From positions 372,001-436,000 of the forward strand of contig OY751496.1 in assembly GCA_963565915.1 (NCBI GenBank): 64,000 nt of DNA, given 5' to 3'. Of the stretch, positions 32,057 to 41,755 are shown in pieces; position 1 is the first letter of the stretch; every line of letters begins with the position of its first letter. Below the pieces are notes generated by a model that had not been told where the DNA came from, ran no database searches, and worked only from the letters and a program-made list of their open reading frames with translations. Position numbers and translations under genes: made by a program. Origin of the DNA: Entoloma clypeatum. Lineage: Eukaryota > Basidiomycota > Agaricomycetes > Agaricales > Entolomataceae.

Positions 32057-32235
32057 TAGACTGGCCACGGTCAGGTTCTGAACCTGGAGAACTGGGTTCG
32101 AACCTGAACTGGACCTGGAGGTTCGGGTCCAGGTCCAACGAGATGGTTGAACTGGACCTGAAGTCTGGTTCAAGTTCGACCAGGTGCTGAACCTGGACCG
32201 CAGGTTCTGAACCTAAACCTGGTAGTAGACGTCTA
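32057..32235. repeat. left hAT terminal and subterminal repeats
   Basis: 16-bp TIR followed by many partly palindromic copies of GAACCTGG / CCAGGTTC and GGTCCAGGTCC. A similar array lies at 40428-40575. Confidence 0.8.
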
Positions 32236-32788
32236 CAAAGTGAAGGGGAAAAATGTGGGGAATATGAATATTTTGAACATTACTGATAGACATTCAGACA
32301 GTACTAAATAATGGTGATTGAACACTTCGTTACATAAAGCACTGTCATTGGTGGTTGAGTGCGGATCCCTAGGGACACCAAACAAACATAGATTTACCAG
32401 TTTTGATGTTGAGCAAAATTTCGATGCCCTACTTCTTTCTCAACCATGCCACCATGGTGCAATGAGGTTGATGCCTCAAACATTCTCTGTACAGCACGTG
32501 TTCCTCGGCTGTCGAAACACTTGCGAGGCAAAGATTACCCTGAGATTAAGGCGGCTTGTAAGCCCTCTGTGGCCCATCCCGATGGTGGTCTTGGTTCTGC
32601 AGTTCATGACAAAGCCAATGCAAAAGGTTAGTTGACAAAGGGAGCCAGCACAACGCACTGTACTTACATCATGCATGTTAGCAAAACCAATCCCACACTT
32701 TGCAGCCGCCGGCTCGATATCTTCTACTTCTTCTGTCTCAAAAAAGCGTGAGTTCTTGATGTTGGAGAAACCAACATGATAGAACCAA

Positions 32789-32861
32789 GGCCCTGTGGTG
32801 TAGTGGTTAACACCCTTGGTCGAGATCCAAGTGAGCCTGGGTTCGATTCCCAGCAGAGCCA
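32789..32861 (+). tRNA. tRNA-like sequence, probably a pseudo-tRNA or SINE head
   Basis: Folds as a complete 73-nt class I cloverleaf: acceptor GGCCCTG/CAGAGCC with one C-A mismatch, D arm GTGT/ACAC, anticodon arm CTTGG/CCAAG, variable TGAGC, T arm CTGGG/CCCAG, discriminator A. A-box (TGGTGTAGTGG) and B-box (GGTTCGATTCC) are both good. The 7-nt anticodon loop TCGAGAT would give GAG, but has C instead of the invariant U33, and Leu tRNAs need a long variable arm, which is absent. No T-run terminator follows within ~60 bp, and a second B-box-like GTTCGAGTCCTG appears at about 32879. I therefore doubt that it is a working tRNA gene. Confidence 0.5.
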
Positions 32862-33129
32862 TCATCAGGAGATCTCATGTTCGAGTCCTGCTCATGGAGT
32901 ATTCCTGCTCATATTTATTATGATGACAGTGAACCCATGATGACAGATGCATGACATGATCAGCTGAGGCAACTTGACCAAACAGTCATTGCTGCTGTTG
33001 CTGAATCTTCAACACTTGATGCCAGCTAGTAAGAACAAAAATACTAACATATACATTGAAGAACTTACCCTTGATACACACTTCTGAAAAGACAATGAAA
33101 AACCTGATGGAGAGGCATGTAATGTTGAT

Positions 33130-36100
33130 GGAACATTGAAGGATGCCGCAGAAATAGCCTGGTTAAATTCACCATCTGACGAGCATCAACCATTGGCTCC
33201 CAAGCGTTTTTGCGATGAAGAAGATGAAGATGACAATATTGATGAAGTTGTTCCTGTGAAAAAGTGCTGTGTGAGTTAAGTCCCATATATCGTAAGAGGC
33301 AAACACTGTCCTAAAACCAGTTATTGAAGCGAATGGGGGGTGGCCGAGACACTAGCAATGATGACGGAAATGGTAGCTCTGTGGCATGTGGAGATTCTGG
33401 AATGAACATTGATGACAAGGAGGGTCCTAATATTGATGATGATGAGACCGATGATGGCGATGGCACCGATAATGAGGAAAGCACCAGTGAAGATGATGAG
33501 GATACGAGGAGGTACTGGCAAGTGAGGGAGAAGACAGAAGGGCTTCAAAAGGTACGCGGTGGTTCATGTGTCGTGATATGTTTTGAGTTGTTGCCAATGT
33601 TTGTTTATCAAGTCAGGGACAAAGAAGAGTCACGCTACACAGGATCTGCATCTTGTTTTCAAGAAGAAGGGCGTACACATTATCAAGGGCAAGGAAAGAG
33701 CAGGCAATTACTGCACCCTATGCATGTTAGTGTTGCTTTCTTATATCAATTGTTTATCTGAGCATTTTCATGTTTCAGAGAGGATGGTTGCACAATAGTC
33801 GACGCATTCTTACATGGGAATGTTACATCCCACCATGCACACATAACGAGGACAAAGTATGTATTCATTTCTGTTTCCTCAGCTTCTATGACTTCTAATC
33901 TTACATGATGTAGGGGTCACTCTGAGAGGTATCTTGCCCTCTGCGAAGCAAAGAATGTTGAGCCCAAGGCCCATCCCCCTGATGACTTCAAGTTAGGAAA
34001 GAAAAGGTCAGCACTATTAGTTTCGGCACTGTGTTCTTCAATGCTGAATATTATTTGTTTTCAGAGGTCAAGTAAAGATCGATAACTTTGTAGTTCCAAT
34101 GGTGAAGCAACCCCCCGTTACGAAGGCTGGATTGAAAGAATTCATACTTGAGCTTGTCATTGATGGTGACTTAGTATGTTTTATTTTGTTTCCTTCATTG
34201 AGCCAGGATGAGGTTACTCATTACATGTAGTCATTTCGATTCATTGAAAGGCCCTCCTTTTGACACCTTTGCAGCTACCTCTGCCCAAAGCTCAAAGATA
34301 CCGATATCCTAAAACGGATCTGCATCGCAAACACAATTTTGCTAAAGGTCAAAAAACTGGACAAAATCAACATTCATCTCCTCAATGTACCTTATTAATC
34401 TTTTGTGCTTTTCCTGATTACTCACTCAAATACTAGAGTGTTGAATCTCATATCTCAGCTATCTATGACGGGTGGACAAGGAAACATTGTCGTCCATACT
34501 CATCAATCAGCTGTCCATATATCTACTCACCCCCGAATGATCCGTATGACTGGTCCCTCAAGAGCCATCTGCTCACGTTTAATCGCACTGTTGGTCGACA
34601 TACTGGAGAAACTATTGGAAAAAGACTGGTGGGAGTGATTCAAAAATTTGGATTTGCAAACAAGGTAAGTTTTTTTTTGGTGATAGCGTGGTCACAAGCT
34701 TATCAATTAAACTGTAGCTCAGATGGCTGATGGGGGACAATGTCCCTGTCAACAATGTTGCAACCCAATATGTATGCAAGACTCTTGACCCTCGGGGAAG
34801 GAACTTAAAAGCAAAGGAGATACGAGGAAGGTGTGTCCCTAGCGCTACCGCTTTATATGTAAGCACTCATTAAGAGGACCAACATCAGCAAACCCTGGGT
34901 GGGTCTATGGATGCTATGGAGCGCTCCATAGCAAAGGTCCCCTGTTTTATAGCACCCATAGTAATCCATAGCAACCTGTAGTGGCTGATAGCACCCATAG
35001 TAATCCATAGCAACCTGTAGTGGCTGATAGCACCCAGGGTTTTCTGATGAATGCCAGATGTATCGAGCACACTGCCCATCTCATGGCGTGCCATTTTGTA
35101 AAGGCACTTGGGCTTCCATCACTCGACGTGTCAGAGAAGCAGATCCACCAGGGTGATGCTGCCACGAAGAACACCATGGCAGAGAGTGGTGAAAGGGATG
35201 ATGACAAAAGTGAAGAAGTGGATGAATACGACGATGAGCTAGATATCGACACTAGTATGGAGGTGGAGCCTTCTGCTGAGGACGTCGAGGCTATCCGAGC
35301 ACTTTCTTTTACTGACTTCAATGCCGGCAATGTCATTGGGAAGCTAATGGCATTTATTTCTCAGCTGCGCCTATGTGGTGAGGACATCAGGGAATATCTC
35401 AAGCAACTTGCAGTATCTATGGGCTGCCATCATGGGACATCAAACTTTGGATTTGTACATGTTGGGGAAGCTTGAGCAACTGCTTTCACGTCATTCTTGC
35501 TCAACAGAAGGTAAGATTTCAACATACCATGGTCTTTTACTGATAAACTATCTAAAAGGCTATTGACCGCTTCTGTCGCATAGCCAACACTGATCCCGAG
35601 TTGCCACCACTCTCAAACAAGAGAAAATGGGTAGATTACATGCTTTCGCCTGCAGAATGGCAGATAATCAAGCTAGCACATGACTGTCTCGACGTAAGCC
35701 TCACTTTCTCATAAATTCTAAACTCACTGACTGACTCTGCAGATTATTGCGAGCGCTCATGGTGAGCTTTCTGCACACAAGACCCCAATATGCCACAAGG
35801 TATATCCGGTCTTAGAAAAACTTCAATCAGACTGGGAAGAGCTTCTCGACAACAGCAATTATGCACCGGTTCATCATGGTCTCGCCGCAGGCCTCAAGAA
35901 TATGCAAAAGTGGTATCGCAAAACTGGTGATACATCAATTTATTTTATTTGCCATGATAATGTTTTTCTCTCTGTAGTACTCGTAAATAATCAATTTCGC
36001 CAGTGCTCAATCCTATCTGCAAGATGACATATGTCGAAGCTGCTTGGGATAGAGAGGACTTCAAAAAAGGCAAGGACTGCCTATGAAAAGTTGTGAGTCT

Positions 36101-39100
36101 CAGACTCTCAGGGTCATACTTTTTTACATGTAGTGCCATGTTAACTTATTTTATTTTGATTATAGTATTTGAAGTATCATGCTAGATACCATGCTTTGAA
36201 CACAACAAAAGCCCTACATCAGGAAAAACCTGAATCCAAAAATTGGATAGATCGGTGAAAACTTTGCAAAATTAACCAACTTAGCTGAATTCACCTGAAT
36301 TTAGTCAAATTTTGTGCTCGTATGATTAAGTCTTTACATAATTCACCAAATTTTATCAAACTTAATAAAAGTTTTATACATACAAAAGTCAATTATTAGC
36401 GATGTTCACGTGTAGGATGAAAGTAAAACTAACAAGAGAAAGCCAAACTGTGGGTGCTGCACCTCACGTCCTATGTACGCCCTCGTCTAAGGTGTGGTAG
36501 CAAACCAAGTCATTTCGAGCTCCGCCGAATGCGCACGTGCCATCATCCTTAAGTTGAATGTTGGTACTTATTTGTTCCATGTTGAGCCTTTCATTCACAA
36601 CAGCGACAACCCAGCGACAACCCCCTTCATCTTTAGTTAGAGCGAGGCTGGGTGCTGGTGACCAACGAGAGGGCACCTAAACTTACTTACCCGGCTTCAC
36701 TGTCCTGACGCAAGGTACGTTCTTGCCGTCTCGATTCTCTGACAATGTTTCAATGTTGTCTATACAGGTTCCTCAACCCTTTGCAACGCGACTACGTGGC
36801 CGACCAAATGATGACTGTTGTTCGCCACTGCACTCATGACACAAACGAGCTGAATAGCTTGTTCTCTGGGATCAGGAGGAGGGGACGTGGCGAATATCGC
36901 CGGTGATGCATGGGGTGACGACAGGTTCGCCACCTCTTTTCCTTGACCCACAATGATGGTGTTGTACAACGCCGTCTGTTTTCTAATGTTTTTTTACAAA
37001 TGACGAGGCTCACTCAGCGTCCCATAGGTCATTGAAAGAACCACTCCATTCTGTAGACGAATCTTCGTCTTCAGCGTCCATACCTCGTCTGACGGGTGTC
37101 GCATGTCATAGGTCCTGCCCCTTGTTTATGTACATGACCTGTGCTCTAACCACCCACATTGTGTCCGCGCTCAGCATCATGTCAAACACGGCAATGTCGG
37201 CTTCATGTGTATGGACATGGCAATCTGAAGACTGGGAGATCGTCTGTGTGATGTGCCTCCTGGGGTCGTGTACTGTGTGTGTGTCATGACCTACAATGAG
37301 TGAGCTAAGGAAGGGAACAGGTATGCTACGTCCAATGCTAAGTGTCCATGTCACATGACCATATCCCCAGCTAGCCAGAATGGCTCCCATACATCTCCCC
37401 CTTACTTGAAATATCAAGCATCCCTGCTTGATCCTCAAACAAAATGAACCTCCTATCTTCTACTCCTACCCTTCTTCCTCCGTGATCGGTGGTCGGAACT
37501 GTCATCGGAGGTGTCCAGATCATCTGAATCAGAGTTGGATCATTGTTGATGGTGGACAGTCTTCTTCTTGGACATCTTCTTGGTAGTCTTCTTCTTCCTC
37601 ATCTTCCTGTCCTCCTCACTCGATTCATCATTGCTATCCTCGGTCGTTGTGTATACTGTCTTCTTCTTCTTTGCCTTTTTCCTCTTCTTCCTCTTCTTAT
37701 CCTCCTCCTCATTGCTTTCCTCGCTTGTTGTCCATATTGACTCCTTGTTCTTCACCTTTGACTTCTCCTCCTCATTCCTCGCCTTCGCCTCCTCTCGTTC
37801 TTCTCATAACACTGCAAGGATCTCGTCACAGCCAGGGTACGTCGTCGTTGTCGGTGGTCTGGGGGTGATTGTCGTCATTGTCGTGGCTATCAGAGGTCGG
37901 GGGGGGATGTGTGGTCTGTTGAAGTGGTGTTGGTCTGGCTGGTACATGCATGGTGCATCGAAGTAGGGCTGAGGGGCCTGGTACATGTTCAGCAAGGTCA
38001 GCGCGGGTCTGTACGCTAGTGTTGTTGAGGTACGTGGTACGGTAGGTGTCTGGGAGGGTCCTGGCATTGTTCTGTACCCGTTCTGTTGAGGTGCGGCATG
38101 TATGGGGTGCAGGCGGCACAGACGTTGTCATTGTTGTCTCCTGGTACTCATGATTCGCGCAACGTGTCGTTGGGTGGCCAGTACGTCGCCTACGGTGATC
38201 CTGTAGCTGTTGTTGATGTTTGGGAAAAGTGGGGGCTCGTTGAGATGATTGGTGGGGCAGACATGGTCATCAGTGTGGGGTACTGTCAGCATAGAAGGTT
38301 TGAGGTCAGCAGTGACGAGGTGGATACGGACATGGGCTGGGATGTCATTGTAGAGGTCCTTACAGGCTGCGAAAAAGGTCCTATGTGCGTCGTAAACAGC
38401 CTGTTGCAAGATGGCATCATCCTGAGGCAATGTGCATATGTCGTGGCCTAGGCAGAGCTGCTGGAACGTGTCGACGAACACGACATTGTATCGGTGCTCG
38501 ATGTAGGCATTGACGTGCGGGGCTGCCTGGGGTACGCCTTTGTCGGAGGGGCACCGTTTCCTGCACGCGCGAAGATGGTGGTTCAGATCCTCCCTGTGAA
38601 CCATAGCCTGTACCTCCTACATCCGTCAAAGACCTCTATAACCTCTCGCAAAACCTCCTGGGTCTGATCCTCTCTCTTTTTCGCGAATCAAGGTGCACGG
38701 TATGGTTGGCGGGGTCGAAAAATGAGGTGGGCGTACAAGTCAAACGGAATCAGCAGGTGTTGGAGCATGTGACATGGCGTATGAAGAACTGCATGTAGCG
38801 GGACGTGGTGGGGCGTGTTGAGGTCTGTCTGTACTCCTAGAATGTCTTGTATGCGCGGCGAAATGAGTGGACGTGATGCCAGTGAATCGGCGTCGTCATT
38901 AGGGTCTGTAACAGAGGTGTGGTGCAGCAAAAAGCTTGTTTCAGCTTCGGAACAGGTCTGCCTCTTCAAATGTGTGATACTGGGGGCGGGTATGTGGTTT
39001 CGTGGCTGAAAAACATGGTCGAATGGCAGTGCGGGTGTGTCGAAAATGAAACCGAAAAACGTGGTCGAACGGCAGTGCGGGTGTGTCAAAAATGAAACCG

Positions 39101-40385
39101 AAAAACAGAGAAAAAAAATCTTCTATCCTCCACAAAATGGAAAACCGAGCGGTGGGCTCCAGATGTATGGACGTGGCAATCTGAAGACTGGGAGATCGTC
39201 TGTGTGATGTGCCTCCCGGGGTCGTGTACTGTGCGTGTGTCATGACTGAGCTAAGGAAGGGAACAGGTATGCTACGTCCAATGCTAAGTGTCCATGTCAC
39301 ATGACCATATCCCCAGCTAGCCAGAATGGCTCCCATACACATGTGCAGCCTGATTCGCTCAAAGTCAGTTGTTGATCTAATTATTGTTCCATAGTTACCA
39401 ACTTACATATGGGAGGCAAATCCCTTACTATTTGTTGGTCAAACGACGTGATGCAACTCAATGGGGGTCTGGCTGTTACTTACATTTGTATGTAGTGATG
39501 TACTGTATTTATCGTATCTTATCAAATCAATGTTGTTTTGCCAATGTCATTGAAACTGCAGTGATCAAGAGCAATATCCAAAGTGAAGAAATTAACACCA
39601 CGTTGAATGCTTGTCTAAATTCACTAATTCTTTGTTAAATTTTCCAAAATTAAGGCCCATGAAAAGTATTAATGAAATCTGCCAGTTTACAAAGATTAGT
39701 ATGTTTTGACAGAAAATAGCAAAAATTGAACAAAATCTGCAAAATTCTTGGTTTGGGTTGTTCCTGATGTACGTACACACTGACAAGCCTTCAAGAATAG
39801 AACACCGTGAGTTTTTAATTCTTTATTGTATTATGAGTCCATGAACGGCCCCGCCATGAAGATAACTCAGCAACAGATGATTGGATGGACCGAAAAGCTC
39901 AGCAAAATGCCAAAAAGCATACACAGGTCAAGGAGCACGAGGCTAGCAAGAATCCTTTTGCCGAATTCGACCGTTTCTTCTATTCAGACCCTATTCGCCG
40001 TGAGGAATGTTTGAATATAATTACCTGGTTTGGTGTGAGTTTGTCGCTTCCAACGTTGATGCCAACCCCAACCAAACTGGCCCGAATTTCATAGCTAAAG
40101 TCCACTGAGACTGATTACCCTGTGATTCGGATGATGATGGCCCGCGACTATATGGCTGTCCCAGGATCAACATGCCTCGCAGAACGTTCCTTTTCAATGT
40201 CGGCACGCACCGATGATGTTCGGAGGCGGCAAATGGGGGCTGAGAAGTTCGGAGAACTTCAGAGGCTAAGATCAGCATATCATGATGGTCGTTTGGAAGC
40301 TGTAAAGGAGGCATGGATGGAAATTGAGCCCGACTTTGACTGGAATACTGGGATTGAGGAGGGTGATATGCAGGATGTAGTATGA
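33130..40385 (+). CDS. hAT transposase, multi-exon, interrupted
   Basis: Exons are small and separated by ~50-90 bp introns. In order: KDAAEIAWLNSPSDEHQPLA (33150); an acidic stretch (33325-33552); a BED-type zinc finger, C-x2-C of NYCTLCM (33705-33723) and histidines in SHHAHITR (33820-33850); KIDNFVVPMVKQPPVTKAGL (34080); KLKDTDILKRICIANTI (34285); the RNase H-like core, SHISAIYDGWTRKHCRPYSS (34445) through LMGDNVPVNNVATQYVCKTL (34720) and RCIEHTAHLMACHFVKALGL (35055); KLMAFISQLRLCGEDIREYL (35340); ASAHGELSAHKTP (35750); then, after a ~3.6 kb interruption, the dimerisation domain with DYMAVPGSTCLAERSFS (40150) ending at 40385. Exon frames look clean, but the coding halves are separated between about 36210 and 39780 by later insertions, so it is probably no longer active. 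The first exon is not fixed. Confidence 0.8.
34886..35046. mobile_element. 161-bp MITE in a transposase intron
   Basis: Ends CAGCAAACCCTGGGTG and CACCCAGGGTTTTCTG are inverted repeats of each other with one mismatch. Between them are two copies of a 39-bp unit beginning ATAGCACCCATAGTAATCC, plus a GGAGCGCTCC palindrome. It lies in the intron between the GGAAG donor (34830) and the acceptor before TGTATCGAGCAC. A related end, CAGCAAACCCTGG, occurs at 58933. Confidence 0.6.
36210..37203. other. unassigned insertion material within the hAT transposase
   Basis: The transposase frame is lost after KYHARYHALNTTKA at about 36214 and resumes near 39780. Left and right edges show a short imperfect inverted repeat (TACATCAGGAA at 36214, TTCCTGATGTA at 39763), suggesting an AT-rich element that later received the LTR element. 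Two minus-strand frames (36464-36676, 36760-36969) have no recognisable domain. Confidence 0.35.
37208..37393 (-). repeat. 3' LTR of the 2.1-kb non-autonomous element
   Basis: 186 bp; partner of 39164-39339; differs by single changes and a ~10-bp indel (ACCTACAATG) near 37290. Confidence 0.8.
38128..38604 (-). CDS. unassigned ORF of the non-autonomous LTR element
   Basis: 158 codons, starting MVHREDLNHHLRACRKRCPS and ending STRRQQ. It is the longest frame inside the element and reads in the direction implied by its purine tract. No known domain is visible; histidine- and proline-rich frames follow in other phases, so it may be one piece of a frameshifted Gag-like protein. It could also be chance. 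Confidence 0.3.
   Translation of the reverse strand: MVHREDLNHHLRACRKRCPSDKGVPQAAPHVNAYIEHRYNVVFVDTFQQLCLGHDICTLPQDDAILQQAVYDAHRTFFAACKDLYNDIPAHVRIHLVTADLKPSMLTVPHTDDHVCPTNHLNEPPLFPNINNSYRITVGDVLATQRHVARIMSTRRQQ
39164..39339 (-). repeat. 5' LTR of the 2.1-kb non-autonomous element
   Basis: 176 bp, TGTATGG...CCATACA, followed by the CATG duplication. Confidence 0.8.
39344..39780. other. AT-rich insertion material, right side
   Basis: No coding content was recognised. The right edge holds the TTCCTGATGTA half of the short inverted repeat that begins at 36214. Confidence 0.35.
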
Positions 40386-40575
40386 GACGGACTACGGTAC
40401 AAAAATCGAGCTTTTTGACTACTAAACCCGGTTCGAACCCGAACCGGACCTGGTGAACCTGGACCTGCGGTTCAGGTCCAAGTCCACGACCTTGTTTGAA
40501 CCGGACCTGAGGTCCAGGTCTAGGTTCTACTCTGAGAAGGCTGAACCTGGACCGGACCGGACCGTGGCCAGTCTA

Positions 40576-41636
40576 GACACCATCTATGATCTGAAAGAAC
40601 AAATTGAAGATAGAGAAGGTATTCCTCCATATCAACAGCGGATCGTATACGCAGGAAAATATTTAGACGATGACTGCACCCGATCAGGTGGGCTGATATC
40701 ATCCATAACATAGTCACGAATTTTTTTTGACACAGTGGTCAGAATATAATATCCCCCACGGAGCTGTTGTCCACCTTGTGATACGGCTTTGTGCAGGCAG
40801 TCACTTTCCGCTGGAAGACGCTCACATGGGTATCGCCGCTGGAGGACAAATCCAACAGAAGATCTACAAAGACAACCATCGTGCAAATATCTACGACGAG
40901 GATGCTCGTGAGCGTGTCTGGATTCACAGTCTCCACCGATCTGTGGGAGGTGTGTTTGGAATTCTACTACATCAGGACACCAAAATCTAACTTCCTGTCA
41001 GAGTATTACCGGGGTCGTCGCTCCAATCACTTCACTCCGATTGTACCCGGAAGTATGTGGTGGTACACCACCGCCTTTTTTTTGGGCCACGTCTGAAACT
41101 ATTCTTTTGTCATTTCAGCCTACAAGCAATACGACTATCCCTGGTTCAATCTATACGATGAATATCTACCGGAATTGGGTGCCACAGACCGCTTCCGGGA
41201 TTTGCAGTCTGTCCGACAGCTAGACAACAACACATCTGCCGCCGTCTCTACCTCATCACCCCACTGGTCATCTGACCTGCCTGATCCTACGAACCTGCCG
41301 TATTGCTCTTCCCATTCCATTGAAAAAGCTGGGTGTGTTTTACGACCATGTGGCCATTATGGATGCGGAACCTGTGTCGGACGGGTGATCATGGGCGGGA
41401 ACGAGTGTCCTGTCTGTCGAAAATCGGTGTCCCGCATGATAGGTTTCCAAAACCCCGTTCCACGGATGAATGTGGGAGGTGGAAGCGACGGGGACTGGTT
41501 GGCCGTCGAGAAGATTGAAGGTATTCAGGTCGATGATGATTCTGAGAACGCATCCGTCGTTACTACCTACCATCGTTCTTGGCGAGGACAATGTAAGCCA
41601 CTTGGGTGGCGCGACTGCGTGAGGTGGTTGTGATAG
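40576..41636 (+). pseudogene. right half of the ubiquitin-like/RING gene
   Basis: Starts mid-domain at the right target duplication with [20 protein letters not shown], the helix and IPPxQQR turn of ubiquitin. After a 55-bp intron (40688-40742), EYNIPHGAVVHLVIRLCAG completes the fold. It continues GIAAGGQIQQKIYKDN and IYDEDARERVWIH, where the frame shifts by one base (about 40925) before VSTDLWEV. A further exon carries YKQYDYPWFNLYDEY (41125) and then a RING-type finger: LPYCSSHS, CVLRPCGHYGCGTCV, CPVCRK (about 41300-41430), i.e. the zinc ligands expected of an E3 ligase. The end near 41633 is uncertain. The transposon and the frameshift make a functional product unlikely. Confidence 0.7.
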
Positions 41637-41755
41637 TATGTCATGTGTTCTACGTTCGTTACACTGGCAGTAGTCGATCAATAGAGGGTGGACATCCGGG
41701 GAATCACAGAATGCGAGAACTACAAGTACATTCAAAGGACCTGGCGTGCCAATTA

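Larger units (their letters stand above)
37208..39339 (-). mobile_element. non-autonomous LTR retrotransposon, 2.1 kb
   Basis: Near-identical direct repeats at 37208-37393 and 39164-39339, both TGTATGG...CCATACA, enclose 1.77 kb. CATG flanks both sides (37204-37207, 39340-39343). On the minus strand a purine tract (CAAGTAAGGGGGAGA) abuts the left LTR and TGGAGCCCACC, a fair primer site, follows the right LTR after two bases, so transcription runs right to left. The inside has no protease, integrase or reverse transcriptase. It has a 158-codon frame (38128-38604) and a lysine/glutamate-rich frame (37540-37755), possibly a decayed Gag-like protein. Confidence 0.75.
32057..40575 (+). mobile_element. 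hAT DNA transposon, 8.5 kb including nested insertions
   Basis: Termini are TAGACTGGCCACGGTC at the left and its exact reverse complement at the right, flanked by the 8-bp duplication GACACCAT. About 170 bp at each end is packed with copies of a GGTCCAGGTTC-like motif in both orientations, as in subterminal transposase-binding arrays. Inside is a multi-exon transposase on the plus strand, a tRNA-like sequence, a 161-bp MITE in an intron, and a 2.1-kb LTR element. The insertion splits a ubiquitin-like domain; the two host halves rejoin in frame across one copy of the octamer. Confidence 0.93.

Noticed and set aside
32789..32861. Considered as an ordinary functional tRNA-Leu(GAG) gene
   Set aside because: C at position 33, short variable arm and no terminator make a working Leu tRNA unlikely; kept only as a tRNA-like sequence.
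34949..35030. Two 39-bp direct repeats considered as the start of a CRISPR array
   Set aside because: Only two tandem copies without spacers, inside a MITE in a eukaryotic intron.
36214..39773. TACATCAGGAA/TTCCTGATGTA considered as firm TIRs of a further DNA transposon
   Set aside because: The match is only about 11-15 bp before decaying and no target duplication could be identified, so it is mentioned but not called.
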